Shown: positions 1-9,927, counted from the first letter of the stretch. The stretch: DNA of 64,000 nucleotides from Streptomyces liangshanensis (GCF_011694815.1 NZ_CP050177.1:4161001-4225000), one strand, 5' to 3'. Made by a program: numbers and translations. The notes: generated by a model not told the origin, from the letters alone.

Positions 1-3000
1 GCGCCGTGTTGAGGAGCAACTCGCGGTCGGCGAGGACCAGTCGGCCCCCGGTGCAGAGGGCGCGGACGAGGTCGCCGGTGAACACGTCGAAGGAGACGCC
101 GGCCATCTGGAGGTGGACGCGGGGGGTGGGGTCGGGGACGTGGGCGGATCCGGGAGCGGGCTCGCCCGCCGCTTCGCCCAACCCGTACTCCTCGCGCCAC
201 GCGGCGCCGAGGGCCGCGAGGGCGCCGTGGGACACCCGTACGGCCTTGGGGCGGCCCGTCGACCCGGAGGTGTGGATGACGTACGCGGTGGTGTCCGGAC
301 CGACGGGCGCATCGTCGGTGGCGAGGTCTTCGAAGGCGGCCCCCGCCATGACGTCGGTGAGGAACTCCGCCCCCGGTACGTCGAGCCGCTCCGCGCCCGC
401 CGGGTCGGTGAGGACCAGCCGCGCCCCCGCGTTGCCCGCCATGAAGGCGAGCCGTTCCGCCGGGTGGCCGGGGTCGAGGGGCAGGTAGGCGGCTCCCGCG
501 CGCAGGACGGCCAGGAGCGCGACGATCAGCTCGGGGGACTTCGGCAGGCACACCGCGACGACCCCGCCGCCCGCTCCCCGGGCCCGCAGCCGCCCCGCCA
601 GCACGGCGGAGGCCCGCTCCAGCTCCGCGTAGGTCAGGTGGCGGGCCTCCCCGCCGGGCCCCGCGGCCGGGACCGTGACCGCGACCGCCTCCGGGGTGCG
701 GGCCGCCGCCCGTACGAACAACTCGTGCACCGGAGGCTCCGGCGCCAACTCCCGCCCCCGGGCAGCCGGTCCGTGCAGGATCTCGTGGCGTTCGTCCTCG
801 CCGAGCATGTCGAGCCCCGCCACCGCCCGGTCGCGGGGGGCACGGGTCAGCGCCTCCAGGAGGTTGCGGTAGTGCCCGGCCAGCCGCCGCACGGTCCCGG
901 GCAGGAACAGGTCGGTGTTGTACTTCAGGACGCAGTGGAACCGGTGCTCGGCCTCGTCCTCGTACGCCGACAGCGTCAGGTCGAACTGCCCCTCCTCCTC
1001 GGGGAGTTCGATGTAGTCGAGGTGATAGCCGTACTGCCGCGACGACACCTTGTGGGCCAGCAGGATGAACATCGCCTGGAAGACCGCCGAGCGGCTGGGG
1101 TCGTGCTGGAGGCCCAGCTTCTCGACCAGCAGGACGAACGGGTACTCCTGGTGGTCGATCCCGCCCAGCACCGTCCCGCGGACCTGGGCGAGGAGGTCGG
1201 CGACGGTCGGGTCGCCGCCCAGATGCGCGTACAGGGGAAGGGGGTTGACGAAGTAGCCGTACACGGACGACAGGTCCTCGTCCGTGCGCCCGGTCACCGG
1301 GCTGCCGACGACGACGTCGTCCTGGCCCGAATGGCGGTGCAGCAGCAGGTAGTAGGCGCACAGCAGCACCACGAAGACCGTCACGTCGTGCTCGCGGGCC
1401 AGGGCGTGCACCCGGGCGCTGAGGTCGTCGTCCAGGACGAAGAACTCCGAGGCCCCGTTGTGGGTCTGCACGGGCGGCCGGGGCGCGTCGGTGTGGAGGG
1501 CGAGCGGCGGCACCTCGGCGGGCAGCGCGCCGCGCCAGTACTCCAGCATCCGGTCGGCGTCGGGGGACGCCAGGAACTGGTTCTGCCGGTTGAGGAAGTC
1601 GACGTACCGGCCCTGGACAGGCGGCAGTTCGACGGCGTGGCCCGAGCGCATGCCTTCGTAGAGGGCGAGCAGCTCCTCGATGAAGGTGAAGGTGGAGATC
1701 GCGTCGGAGACGATGTGGTGGACCGCCTTCATCAGCACCCAGCGGTCCGGGCCCCGCCGGAACAGCCGGAAGCGCATCAGGCGGTCCCGCGCGAGGTCGT
1801 ACGGCCTGCGGTACTCCTGGACGATCAGCTCGCGGATCCCCTCCCACTCCATGCCCTCGACGTCGAAGACCGCGATGTCCGGCTCGACGGTGTCCGAGAC
1901 GGTCTGGAGCGGCCGGCCGTCCTCCCTCACGAAGTTCGCCCGCAGCATGGGGTGCCGGGCCACCAGGGCACGGACGGCGGAGGTCATCAGCTCGGGGTCG
2001 ATGGCCGTACGGACCTCGACGGCGCCGCCGATGTTGTACGCGAAGCCGTCCGGGTGGAGCTGCTTCAGGAACCAGAGGGCTTTCTGATTCTGCGTCAGGG
2101 GATGCCGGGAGGGATCCTCGTGGACCTCCACGGCCGCCGCTCCCGGCTCCCGCGTGGCCCTGGAGGCCAGTCCGGCGGTGGCGGTGAGGAGTTGGGCGGT
2201 CAGGTCGCGCAGCGGGGCGCCGCTGAGCAGAGCGACGACCGGCAGGGCGACCCCGGTCGCGGCCTGGATCCGGGCGCGCAGCTCCATCGCGAGGAGCGAG
2301 TCGATGCCGTACGCGCCCAGCCCCGCGTCCAGGTCGAGTTGGCCCGCGCTCATCCGCAGCACGGACGACGCGCAGTCGAGGAAGCGGTCCGTGACGAGCC
2401 GGGCGCGTGGGCCGTCGCCGGCGGCGGTCCGGAAGCGGTGCAGGTAGTCGCTCTGTTCGTCCCGCGCCCCACCGCCCGCTGCGGACCCGCCGGGGGCCGC
2501 GGCCTCGGCCGCCTCGGCGGCCAGGTGCCTGACCAGCGGGGGCGGCGACGGGTACCAGGCGAGGAAGGTCTTCCAGTCGACGACGGTCGCGACGAGGAGC
2601 TGGGCGCGGTCCTGGCCGAGGACCCGCTCCAGGACGGCCATGCCCGCGGACGGGGAGAGCGAACTCATGCCGCGCACGGCCCGGTAGTGCTCGACCAGGC
2701 TCAACTCCTCGATCATGCCGGTCGCCCAGGGCCCCCAGTCCAGGCTGAGCGCGGGCAGCCCGCGCGCCCTGCGGTGGTGGGCCAGGGCGTCCAGGAAGGC
2801 GTTGCCCGCCGCGTAGTTGGCCTGGCCGGCGGTGGTGAGCAGGGACGCGACGGAGGCGAAGAGCACGAAGTGGTCGAGCGGCTCGTCGCGCAGGTGGTGG
2901 TGGAGCAGCCAGGCCCCCGCGGCCTTCGGGTCGAAGGCGGAGTCGAACGCGGCGCGGTCCAGGGCCTGGACCGGCGTGTCCCGTACGTGCCCCGCGAGGT

Positions 3001-6000
3001 GGAAGACGCCGCGCACCGGGGGCGCGTCCCGGTCCCGGTAGGCGGCGAGCCACCGCGTCAGGGCCGGCTCGTCGGCGACGTCGAGGGCGGCGTGCACGGG
3101 GTGGGCGCCGAGCGCCTCCAGCTCCTTGACGAAGCGGACCGCCGAGGCGGCCGGGGAGTCCGGAGAGAGGGTGCGCCAGGTGGCGCGGTCGGGGAGCGCC
3201 GTACGGCCGACGAGGACGAGGTGCCGGGCGCCCCGGCGGACGAGGTAGCGGCAGAGCAGCCGGCCCAGCGCGCCGAACGCGCCGGTGACGAGGTAGGCGC
3301 CGTCGGGGCGCAGCCGGGGCGGGAAGGGCCGGGTGAGGCCCTCGGGACGCGAGAGCCCACTGACGAGCCGCCGCCCGCCGCGCAGGGCGACTTCGTCGTG
3401 GGGGTGGTGGGGGGCGGGAGGGGCGAGGATCTCGTGGAGGAGGGCCTGGGCTTCGGCGGTGGTTCGGGATCGGGCGTCGACGCCGGCTCGTGCGCCGGTG
3501 TCGGCCTGCGCGCCGGTGTCGGCCCGCGCCCCGGCGCCGGCTCGCGCCTCGGCGTCGCCGCGCGCTGGTTCCTGCGGGCGCTGCGGGTGTTGCGGGCGGG
3601 AGCCTCGCGGGGGGTCCGCCGACGGGAGCGGCAGGTCGATCAACTTCCCCCGGTGCGTGGTCAGTTCCTGGTGGCGCAGGACCCGGCCGATGCCCCAGAC
3701 GGACGCGCCCAGCGGCTCCACCGGCTCTCCGGGGACGGCCGCCTGGGCCCCCCGGGTGACCAGGTGCAGGGCGGCCGGCGCGGCCGACTGCTCGGGGGCG
3801 TCCTGGAGCGCCTGGGCCAGGGCGACCACGGAGTAGGCGCCCAGCGTGCTGTGGGCGTCGAGGTGGCCGCGCGCGGTGTCGTCCAGGGCGGGCAGATCCA
3901 GGTTCCACAGGTGGACGACGGTGTCGAGGGCGGCCGGACGGCCCTCGTCCGCGGCTTCGGCCGCCAGGTCGGCGAGCAGCCTGCGGAGATCGCCCGCGCT
4001 GCCCGGGACCACCCGGGAATCCCGTCCGTCCGGGTCGAAGGCGTACGCCTCACCGGGCCGTACGAGGTGGCAGCGCGCCCCACTCGTGACCGCGAGGCGG
4101 GCGAGGTGGTCGGCCACCCCACCGGGCCGGTCCGCGAACAGCAGCCAGGTGCCGGGGGCGACCGGCCTCCGGTTCGGAACAGGGGCGAGGCCCGCCCCCG
4201 TACCGGTACCCGATTCCGTACCCGTACCCGTACCCGATTCCGTATCCCAAACCGCACCCGTACCCGCGTCGTCCTCCGCCTCCCCGCCTTGTCGTCTTTG
4301 CCCGGCGTCCAACGGCGCCTCGGTCCAGATGAGTTCGGCGAGCCACCCGTCGATGGTGGAGACGCCCACCGCGGCCGACGCCTGTTCCACGTCGGCGGCG
4401 CGGAAGCCGCGTACATACCCGAGCGGTACGCCGTCCTCGGTGTAGAGGGCGATGTCACCGACGAGTTCGTCCTCCCCCCGCCGGGTGACGGTGGCGTGCG
4501 CCCACAGGGGCCGGTCGCCGACCGGAGCCGTACGCACCGCGTCGATGCCGAGCGGCAGAAGCATCCCGCGCTCAGGCTCCCCGCCCCCGGCCCCCTCGTC
4601 CCCGTCCCCGTTGACGTCCTCGTCCGGGAGCCCGGCCACCAGGAGCGTCTGGAAGCACGCGTCCAGCAGAACCGGGTGCACATGGTGTCCGCCGGCCCCG
4701 CCGAGGCACGCGGGCGGCCGGATCAGCGCCAGCGCCTCACCGCGCGTACGCCAGACCTCCGCGATGCCCTGGAACGCGGGCCCGTAGTCGTACCCGAGCG
4801 CGCCCAGCGTCTCGTAGCACGCGGCGGAGTCCAGACGGCGGTCGGCGCGCGCCCGGATCGCCGTCCCGTCGAGCGGAGCCGTACGGGAGGCCGGGACGCC
4901 GCCCCGTACGACCCCACAGGCGTGCACGGCCGGGGTGTCGCCCCCGGTGGCCACGGTGAAGGCGGAGGTCTGCGCGGACAGCGACAACTGGACCGCGCGG
5001 GGCGCGTCTTCGGGCAGGAACAGCGCCTTGCGCAGCTCGATGTCCCCCAACTCCGCCTCCGTACCGCCGGTCTGGGCGTGGAGAGCCTGGTACGCCATCT
5101 CGACGTACCCGGCCGCCGGGAACAACGCCCGTCCCTGGATGCGGTGATCGGCGAGGTACGGCGTGGTCTCGACGTCGAGCGCCACCTCCCACGCGGGCTC
5201 CGCGGTGGCGAGGCGCCGGCCCAGCAGCGGATGGTCGACCTGCCCCAGCCGGACCTGCGCGACGGACGCGGGCTCGGTCCAGTACCGGTCGCGCTTCCAC
5301 GGGTAGCGGGGCGGCGGCACCCAACGGCCGCGCGGATGCAGCGCGTTCCAGTCGAGTGCGCAGCCGACGGTGTACAGCGCGGCCAGGGAGGTGGCGAAGC
5401 GCAGGGCCTCGCCCTCGGCGCGACGGATCGACGGCATCACGGTCACGCCCTGCTGCGGGCCCGGCCCGGCGTCCTCCCGCGCGGCGAAGCACTCCTTGAT
5501 CGCGTGCCCGAGGACCGGATGGGGGCCGATCTCCAGGAACGTGCGGTGTCCGTCGTCGAGCAGCGCGTCGACGGCGTCGCGGAACCGTACGGTGTCCCGC
5601 ACGTTGTCCCACCAGTACCCCGCGTCGAGTTCCGGCCCCTTGGCCCGTCCGGTCCGGCCGGTGAGGTGAAGGGGCACCCGGGCGGGACGGGGCTCGATCC
5701 CGGCCAGCTCCGTCAGCAACTCGGCCCTGATCTCGTCCATCGCGGCGCTGTGGTACGGGACTTGCACGTCGAGGAACTTGACGAACACCCCGTCGGTACG
5801 CAGCTTCTCCGCGTACACGGCGAGCGCTTCCCGGTCCCCGGCCAGCGTCAGCGCCCCGGGGCTGTTCACGGCGGCGACGGACAGGCGGTCGCCGAGGGGC
5901 GTCGTATGCCGTAACGCCTCGGCCTCGTCCTCGGGCAGGCCGACGGCCAGCATCGTGCCCGTACCGGCGAGCCGGTGCTGCAAGCGGCTGCGGTGCAGGA

Positions 6001-8032
6001 CGACCCGTACCGCGTCCCGCAGGCTGTAGACCCCGGCTTCGTAGAAGGCGGCGACCTCGCCCGTACTGTGCCCGACGATCGCGGCGGGACGGACCCCTTG
6101 GGCGCGCCAGAGGGCGGCGAGGCCGACCTGAACGGCGAAGTTGGCGGGCTGGGCGAGCCAGGTCTGCGCCATCCGGGACTCGTCCTCGGCGGCGTTCAGC
6201 TCGGCGGTCAGCGACCAGCCGGCCTGTGCGGCGATCTCCCGGTCGACGGCCTCGACCGCCTCCCGGTAGACGGGCGAGGTCCCGTACAACTCCCGCCCCA
6301 TGGCCCACCACTGGGGGCCCATGCCGGTGAACACCCAGACGGGCGAAGCCTGTTGCCCGTCGCGGCGCCTGCCGCGCAGGACGCGGGGGTGCTCCTCACC
6401 GCGGGCGTAGGCGGCCAGGGCGCGGTCCAGGTCGTCTCGCGTCTCGTAGACCACGGAGAGGCGGGCGTCGTGGTGCTGCCGGCGGCAGGCGAGGGAGTGG
6501 GCGAGGTCGGCGAGGGCGGGCGGGGCCCCGGGCGCGGGACTCGTGGCGTACGGCCCCTGAGCTGCGGTTTCCTCCAGCTCCGCGCGGACGGCTTCAGCCA
6601 GCCGGGGAAGTACGGCGGCGTCGTGGGCGCTCAGCGGCAACACCCGGAACGGGAGCCCATCGGCACGGGATCGCCGCTCGGGAACAGCCCCCGGGGACTC
6701 CTCCACCCCGACCCCGGAGGGCGCCTCCTCCAACAACACGTGCGCGTTGGTGCCCCCGAAGCCGAAGGAGTTGACGCCCGCGCGGGCCGGTCCGTCGTGG
6801 GCGGGCCAGGGGGTGACCCGATCCGGGATCTCGTAGGGCGCGGCGGCGAGGTCGATCGCCGGGTTGAGGCGTTCCAGGTTGATGTGCGGGGGAATCAGTC
6901 GGTGTTCGAGGCTGAGCGCGGTCTTGATGAGCCCCGCGATCCCGGCCGCGGACTCCGTATGCCCGATGTTCGTCTTGACGGAACCGACGTAGCACGCTGC
7001 GCCTGGTTGGCGCCCGACGGCGAGGGCGCGCGCCAGCGCGTTCGCCTCGATCGGGTCGCCGACCGGGGTGGAGGTGCCGTGGGCCTCCACGTACTGGAGA
7101 CTGCCCGGCGTGATCCCGGCCCGCGCGCAGACCTGCTCGACGAGCGCGGACTGGGCCTCGGCGCTGGGGACGGTGATGCCGTTCGTACGGCCGTCCTGGT
7201 TGACCCCGGTCTCCGTGATGACGGCGTGGATGGGGTCGCCGTCGCGGAGCGCGTCCACGAGGAGCTTGAGGGCCACGATCCCGACGCCCTCGGCCCGGAC
7301 GTAACCGTTGGCAGCCGCGTCGAAGGTCCGGGAACGGCCTTCGGGGGAGAGGAATCCGCCCTTGGTCTCGGCAATCGTGTACTGCGGGGCCAGGTGCAGC
7401 AGCGTGCCGCCCGCCAGCGCCAGCGAACTCTCCCGGCGGCGCAGGCTCTCGGCGGCGAGGTGCACCGCCACGAGGGACGAACTGCACGCGGAGTCGACGG
7501 ACAGGCTCGGGCCCCGGAAGTCGAAGCAGTGCGAGAGACGGTTCGAGACCATCGTCATCATGGTCCCGGTCGCCGTGTGGGCTTCGAGGGTGCCGAATCC
7601 GAGGTCGGAGAACTGGAGGATCTTGTAGTCGAGGGTGAACGCCCCGACGAACACCCCCACGTCCTGCCCGGCCAGCTCGCCGGGTCTCTGCCCGCCGTCC
7701 TCCAGGGCCTCCCAGGCGACCTCCAGGAGCTTGCGCTGCTGCGGGTCCATGGCGTGCGCCTCGCGGGGGCTGATGCCGAAGAACGCCGGGTCGAACTCGT
7801 CGAATCCGTCGATGTACCCCCCGCGCCCGCCGACGAGCCGGCCCGGTTTCGCCTTGTCCTTGCTGCCGAGGCCGGCCGCGTCGTACCGGTTGGGGGGCGT
7901 CGGGGTGATGCAGTCCTTGCCCTCGACCAGGTTGCGCCAGAAGGTCTGGTGGTCGTTGGCTCCGCCGGGGAAGCGGCAGCCGATGCCGATGACGGCGATC
8001 TTCTCGGGGGACGTACCAGCGTGTGCAGACAT
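1..8032 (-). CDS. ftdB: Iterative hybrid PKS-NRPS of a polycyclic tetramate macrolactam pathway, FtdB-like (3' end beyond window)
   Basis: One frame stays open from the ATG at 8032 (AAGGA ribosome site upstream) to the window edge, about 2677 codons. Visible domain order is KS (Cys183 in SACSSS; HGTSTP; NIGH), AT (Ser656 in GHSTGE), DH (His963 in HRIQG....P; later DACFQ), KR (TGAFGALG near 1580, Tyr1740 in QANYAAGN), ACP (Ser1912 in GIDSLL), C (His2105 in HHIVSDA) and the start of A (TSGSTG near 2590). There is no ER domain. In PTM synthases of this order, one module makes two polyene chains and joins both to ornithine. The A domain begins its specificity code D2649-V-..-G2653, compatible with published ornithine codes, but the rest is cut off. 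The expected thiolation and thioesterase domains lie outside the window. The neighbouring hydroxylase supports the assignment. The specific PTM product cannot be named. Confidence 0.85.
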   Translation of the reverse strand, partial: MSAHAGTSPEKIAVIGIGCRFPGGANDHQTFWRNLVEGKDCITPTPPNRYDAAGLGSKDKAKPGRLVGGRGGYIDGFDEFDPAFFGISPREAHAMDPQQRKLLEVAWEALEDGGQRPGELAGQDVGVFVGAFTLDYKILQFSDLGFGTLEAHTATGTMMTMVSNRLSHCFDFRGPSLSVDSACSSSLVAVHLAAESLRRRESSLALAGGTLLHLAPQYTIAETKGGFLSPEGRSRTFDAAANGYVRAEGVGIVALKLLVDALRDGDPIHAVITETGVNQDGRTNGITVPSAEAQSALVEQVCARAGITPGSLQYVEAHGTSTPVGDPIEANALARALAVGRQPGAACYVGSVKTNIGHTESAAGIAGLIKTALSLEHRLIPPHINLERLNPAIDLAAAPYEIPDRVTPWPAHDGPARAGVNSFGFGGTNAHVLLEEAPSGVGVEESPGAVPERRSRADGLPFRVLPLSAHDAAVLPRLAEAVRAELEETAAQGPYATSPAPGAPPALADLAHSLACRRQHHDARLSVVYETRDDLDRALAAYARGEEHPRVLRGRRRDGQQASPVWVFTGMGPQWWAMGRELYGTSPVYREAVEAVDREIAAQAGWSLTAELNAAEDESRMAQTWLAQPANFAVQVGLAALWRAQGVRPAAIVGHSTGEVAAFYEAGVYSLRDAVRVVLHRSRLQHRLAGTGTMLAVGLPEDEAEALRHTTPLGDRLSVAAVNSPGALTLAGDREALAVYAEKLRTDGVFVKFLDVQVPYHSAAMDEIRAELLTELAGIEPRPARVPLHLTGRTGRAKGPELDAGYWWDNVRDTVRFRDAVDALLDDGHRTFLEIGPHPVLGHAIKECFAAREDAGPGPQQGVTVMPSIRRAEGEALRFATSLAALYTVGCALDWNALHPRGRWVPPPRYPWKRDRYWTEPASVAQVRLGQVDHPLLGRRLATAEPAWEVALDVETTPYLADHRIQGRALFPAAGYVEMAYQALHAQTGGTEAELGDIELRKALFLPEDAPRAVQLSLSAQTSAFTVATGGDTPAVHACGVVRGGVPASRTAPLDGTAIRARADRRLDSAACYETLGALGYDYGPAFQGIAEVWRTRGEALALIRPPACLGGAGGHHVHPVLLDACFQTLLVAGLPDEDVNGDGDEGAGGGEPERGMLLPLGIDAVRTAPVGDRPLWAHATVTRRGEDELVGDIALYTEDGVPLGYVRGFRAADVEQASAAVGVSTIDGWLAELIWTEAPLDAGQRRQGGEAEDDAGTGAVWDTESGTGTGTESGTGTGAGLAPVPNRRPVAPGTWLLFADRPGGVADHLARLAVTSGARCHLVRPGEAYAFDPDGRDSRVVPGSAGDLRRLLADLAAEAADEGRPAALDTVVHLWNLDLPALDDTARGHLDAHSTLGAYSVVALAQALQDAPEQSAAPAALHLVTRGAQAAVPGEPVEPLGASVWGIGRVLRHQELTTHRGKLIDLPLPSADPPRGSRPQHPQRPQEPARGDAEARAGAGARADTGAQADTGARAGVDARSRTTAEAQALLHEILAPPAPHHPHDEVALRGGRRLVSGLSRPEGLTRPFPPRLRPDGAYLVTGAFGALGRLLCRYLVRRGARHLVLVGRTALPDRATWRTLSPDSPAASAVRFVKELEALGAHPVHAALDVADEPALTRWLAAYRDRDAPPVRGVFHLAGHVRDTPVQALDRAAFDSAFDPKAAGAWLLHHHLRDEPLDHFVLFASVASLLTTAGQANYAAGNAFLDALAHHRRARGLPALSLDWGPWATGMIEELSLVEHYRAVRGMSSLSPSAGMAVLERVLGQDRAQLLVATVVDWKTFLAWYPSPPPLVRHLAAEAAEAAAPGGSAAGGGARDEQSDYLHRFRTAAGDGPRARLVTDRFLDCASSVLRMSAGQLDLDAGLGAYGIDSLLAMELRARIQAATGVALPVVALLSGAPLRDLTAQLLTATAGLASRATREPGAAAVEVHEDPSRHPLTQNQKALWFLKQLHPDGFAYNIGGAVEVRTAIDPELMTSAVRALVARHPMLRANFVREDGRPLQTVSDTVEPDIAVFDVEGMEWEGIRELIVQEYRRPYDLARDRLMRFRLFRRGPDRWVLMKAVHHIVSDAISTFTFIEELLALYEGMRSGHAVELPPVQGRYVDFLNRQNQFLASPDADRMLEYWRGALPAEVPPLALHTDAPRPPVQTHNGASEFFVLDDDLSARVHALAREHDVTVFVVLLCAYYLLLHRHSGQDDVVVGSPVTGRTDEDLSSVYGYFVNPLPLYAHLGGDPTVADLLAQVRGTVLGGIDHQEYPFVLLVEKLGLQHDPSRSAVFQAMFILLAHKVSSRQYGYHLDYIELPEEEGQFDLTLSAYEDEAEHRFHCVLKYNTDLFLPGTVRRLAGHYRNLLEALTRAPRDRAVAGLDMLGEDERHEILHGPAARGRELAPEPPVHELFVRAAARTPEAVAVTVPAAGPGGEARHLTYAELERASAVLAGRLRARGAGGGVVAVCLPKSPELIVALLAVLRAGAAYLPLDPGHPAERLAFMAGNAGARLVLTDPAGAERLDVPGAEFLTDVMAGAAFEDLATDDAPVGPDTTAYVIHTSGSTGRPKAVRVSHGALAALGAAWREEYGLGEAAGEPAPGSAHVPDPTPRVHLQMAGVSFDVFTGDLVRALCTGGRLVLADRELLLNTA
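4197..4267 (-). repeat. In-frame minisatellite in the PKS inter-domain linker
   Basis: Degenerate tandem units of CCGTACC / CCGATT type encode a Gly-Thr-Ser-Glu-rich stretch at about residues 1256-1280 of the PKS-NRPS, between the dehydratase and the ketoreductase region. A second low-complexity linker at about 3440-3575 encodes Ala/Arg/Gly/Asp-rich repeats (ARADTGAQADTGARAG type). Both preserve the reading frame and look like replication-slippage expansions in a flexible linker. Confidence 0.75.
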
Positions 8033-8170
8033 GATCGTTCCTTGGGTCGCCAAACAGGCGCACGCGTAGCGAGCGGGGCGCCGTACGAATGTGAACGGAC
8101 AAGAAACAGGGGAGCGTTGAAAGAAACCGCAGCGAGCGGGTCTCCTCACCGGTCCTCGCCAGACCAGCCC

Positions 8171-9025
8171 TCACCCGGCGGAGCGGCGCCAGGGGTGGAC
8201 GAGTGTGGTGAGGATGCTGCCGGTGGCGGGGAAGGTACGCGGATCGGCCAGCCCGACCGCCGCCGGCTCACGGCCGGGGCGCCAGGTGAACGTACCGAAG
8301 AGGCGGTCCCACAGGGACAGGTCGGAGCCGTAGTGGCCGGCCTCGGCCAGGTCGGTGCTGTGGTGCAGCCGGTGCTGCTCGGGTCCGGCGAGGACGTGGT
8401 TCAAGGGCCCCAGCCGCACCCGGATGTTGGCGTGGACGAAGTACCCCTGCGCCACGACGAAGAGCCCGACCGCGAAGACCGCGCGCTCGGAGAACCCCAC
8501 CAGGGCGAGGGCCAGTTGGACGAAGCCCTGCGAAATCACCACGTCGGCCACGTGGTTGACGCTGTTGTTGCCGACGTTCACCTTGTCCGGTACGTGGTGC
8601 ACCCCGTGCAGCCGCCACAACCACGCGTAGGTGTGGCCGGCCCGGTGCACCCCGTAGCTCGCGAGGGAACCGAGCAGGAGCGCGAGCGGGATCTCCCCCC
8701 ACAACGGCAGCACCGGATCCGGATCGGCGAGGGCGCCGACCCCCAGGAGCACCAGATTCTGCCCGAGCGCGCCCCCGACGGCGGTGAGGACGTAGTACAC
8801 GGCGTAGTACCCCCACTCCCGCCGGTCCGGCCGCCACGAGGGGTTGTACGGGATCACGAACTCCAGCACCAGGAGAATCCCGAGCACCGCGAACTGGAAG
8901 AGGAAGGTGGCCATCCCCGGTTCCCATCCGAGCCACACGGTGGGCACGAACACGGCGACGGCGGCGAGCAGGAGCAGGGGTTGGGCGGTGACGGTCAGTA
9001 CATCTCGCACTCTCTGCCGGGGCAT
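8171..9025 (-). CDS. ftdA: Sterol desaturase / fatty-acid hydroxylase superfamily membrane di-iron enzyme, FtdA-like
   Basis: A 284-residue integral membrane protein with several hydrophobic segments and the three histidine clusters of the sterol desaturase superfamily (PF04116): HRAGH, HGVHH and HRLHHSTD. These should ligate a di-iron centre. It lies 138 bp upstream of the PKS-NRPS on the same strand, the same order as ftdA-ftdB in frontalamide-type PTM clusters. In that family the enzyme hydroxylates the ornithine-derived part of the tetramate. It is probably the first gene of the biosynthetic transcript. The start at 9025 is the only ATG that leaves the N-terminal hydrophobic segment intact. 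Other superfamily roles, such as lipid or carotenoid hydroxylation, are possible if the PTM assignment is wrong. Confidence 0.82.
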   Translation of the reverse strand: MPRQRVRDVLTVTAQPLLLLAAVAVFVPTVWLGWEPGMATFLFQFAVLGILLVLEFVIPYNPSWRPDRREWGYYAVYYVLTAVGGALGQNLVLLGVGALADPDPVLPLWGEIPLALLLGSLASYGVHRAGHTYAWLWRLHGVHHVPDKVNVGNNSVNHVADVVISQGFVQLALALVGFSERAVFAVGLFVVAQGYFVHANIRVRLGPLNHVLAGPEQHRLHHSTDLAEAGHYGSDLSLWDRLFGTFTWRPGREPAAVGLADPRTFPATGSILTTLVHPWRRSAG

Positions 9026-9059
9026 GGCACTCCTCTGCGAGGTGACGGAGGGACACGTA

Positions 9060-9073
9060 CGAGAGCGCTCTCG
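9060..9073. promoter_or_regulatory. LacI/CebR-type operator palindrome upstream of ftdA
   Basis: CGAGAGCGCTCTCG is a perfect 14-bp palindrome 35 bp upstream of the ftdA start. Its core matches the LacI-family operator style known from Streptomyces sugar regulators such as CebR (consensus like GGGAGCGCTCCC). The site sits in the leader or promoter of the PTM genes and could couple them to carbohydrate availability. No regulator gene is visible nearby, so the factor would act in trans. Confidence 0.5.
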
Positions 9074-9222
9074 ACCTGGGGAAAGCCGAAGAGGCGATTA
9101 CAGTATGTAGTTTGATGAACACGCATAGCAATCCCCCCACCCCCGGCGCGCGACGCCCACCCCACCATTCCCGCACCCCCCGAGCCCCCGGGGCGCACCC
9201 CCAAAACCCGTCTCACCCACAC

Positions 9223-9927
9223 ATGTTCAACAGCACCCCACCCCGCACCGCGAACGCGCCGGGCGGAAGCGGAATCTCAGGGCCGGCCCTCTCGATCAAG
9301 TCCGGCCCAAGTGAGGCCGGTGCTGATCCGGGTGGCCCAGCCGCCGGCCCGCAGCGTTCCGCGTCCGACTGGTTCCAGCGCACGGCCGCGGACGCGGCCG
9401 TCGAGGAGGTTGGCTCCCGTGCCGCCGTGCGCTCCGGCCCTGCCTCGGTCGACTCAGCTGTCTACCTCGCTGACCTTGGCGGCCGACGCCTGGCCTTCGC
9501 CGCCCGCGAGCACGCGGAGCAAGTGATTGCCCAGTGGAGCGAGGACCGGCCAGGCCAGGCGGCACAGGTCGAGGAGATGGGGCGGGAACACTGGGAGGCC
9601 GAGGCGGGAGGTGGAGCCCAGCTCATCCGCCATGAGGTTCCCGACCGCCGAATGGTGCACCACGCTCATGCCGTGTTCCTGACGGGAGGTGAACGGCTCA
9701 ACGTCGGGCGTCCTGCCCGATGGTCAACATGGGCCTGGGACTTCGAGCCCGATCTGTACACGGACCTGCCAGTCCGCTGGCACACTTCTCGTCGGCCAGG
9801 CCAGGAGATCGAGGCCCACGTGCGGGGCACGGACGAGAACGCGGTCTCGTCGGCCTACGGGGAGGCGTGCGCACAGGCTGTGGACCGGGCGCGTAATCCC
9901 GCCACGTACGGCGATGGGCAGAGTTAG
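9223..9927 (+). CDS. Unknown protein beside the PTM/defence boundary
   Basis: The open frame extends back to 9115, but its first 40 or so codons are Pro/His-rich low complexity that overlaps the ftdA promoter, so I choose ATG 9223 (234 residues); a later GTG is possible. The credible part starts near SASDWFQRTAADAAVEEVGS and contains an alternating Ala/Glu helix region followed by a Trp-rich segment (WAWDFEPDLYTDLPVRWH). I recognise no domain, signal peptide or membrane span. It is co-oriented with, and 55 bp upstream of, the next small membrane-anchored protein. Function unknown. Confidence 0.4.
   Translation: MFNSTPPRTANAPGGSGISGPALSIKSGPSEAGADPGGPAAGPQRSASDWFQRTAADAAVEEVGSRAAVRSGPASVDSAVYLADLGGRRLAFAAREHAEQVIAQWSEDRPGQAAQVEEMGREHWEAEAGGGAQLIRHEVPDRRMVHHAHAVFLTGGERLNVGRPARWSTWAWDFEPDLYTDLPVRWHTSRRPGQEIEAHVRGTDENAVSSAYGEACAQAVDRARNPATYGDGQS

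Noticed and set aside
113..9115. Two very long plus-strand open frames (113-5914 and 5975-9115).
   Set aside because: They are antisense shadows of the PKS-NRPS and hydroxylase. Their composition is Arg/Gly/Val-rich without motifs, whereas the minus strand shows all catalytic motifs in one frame.
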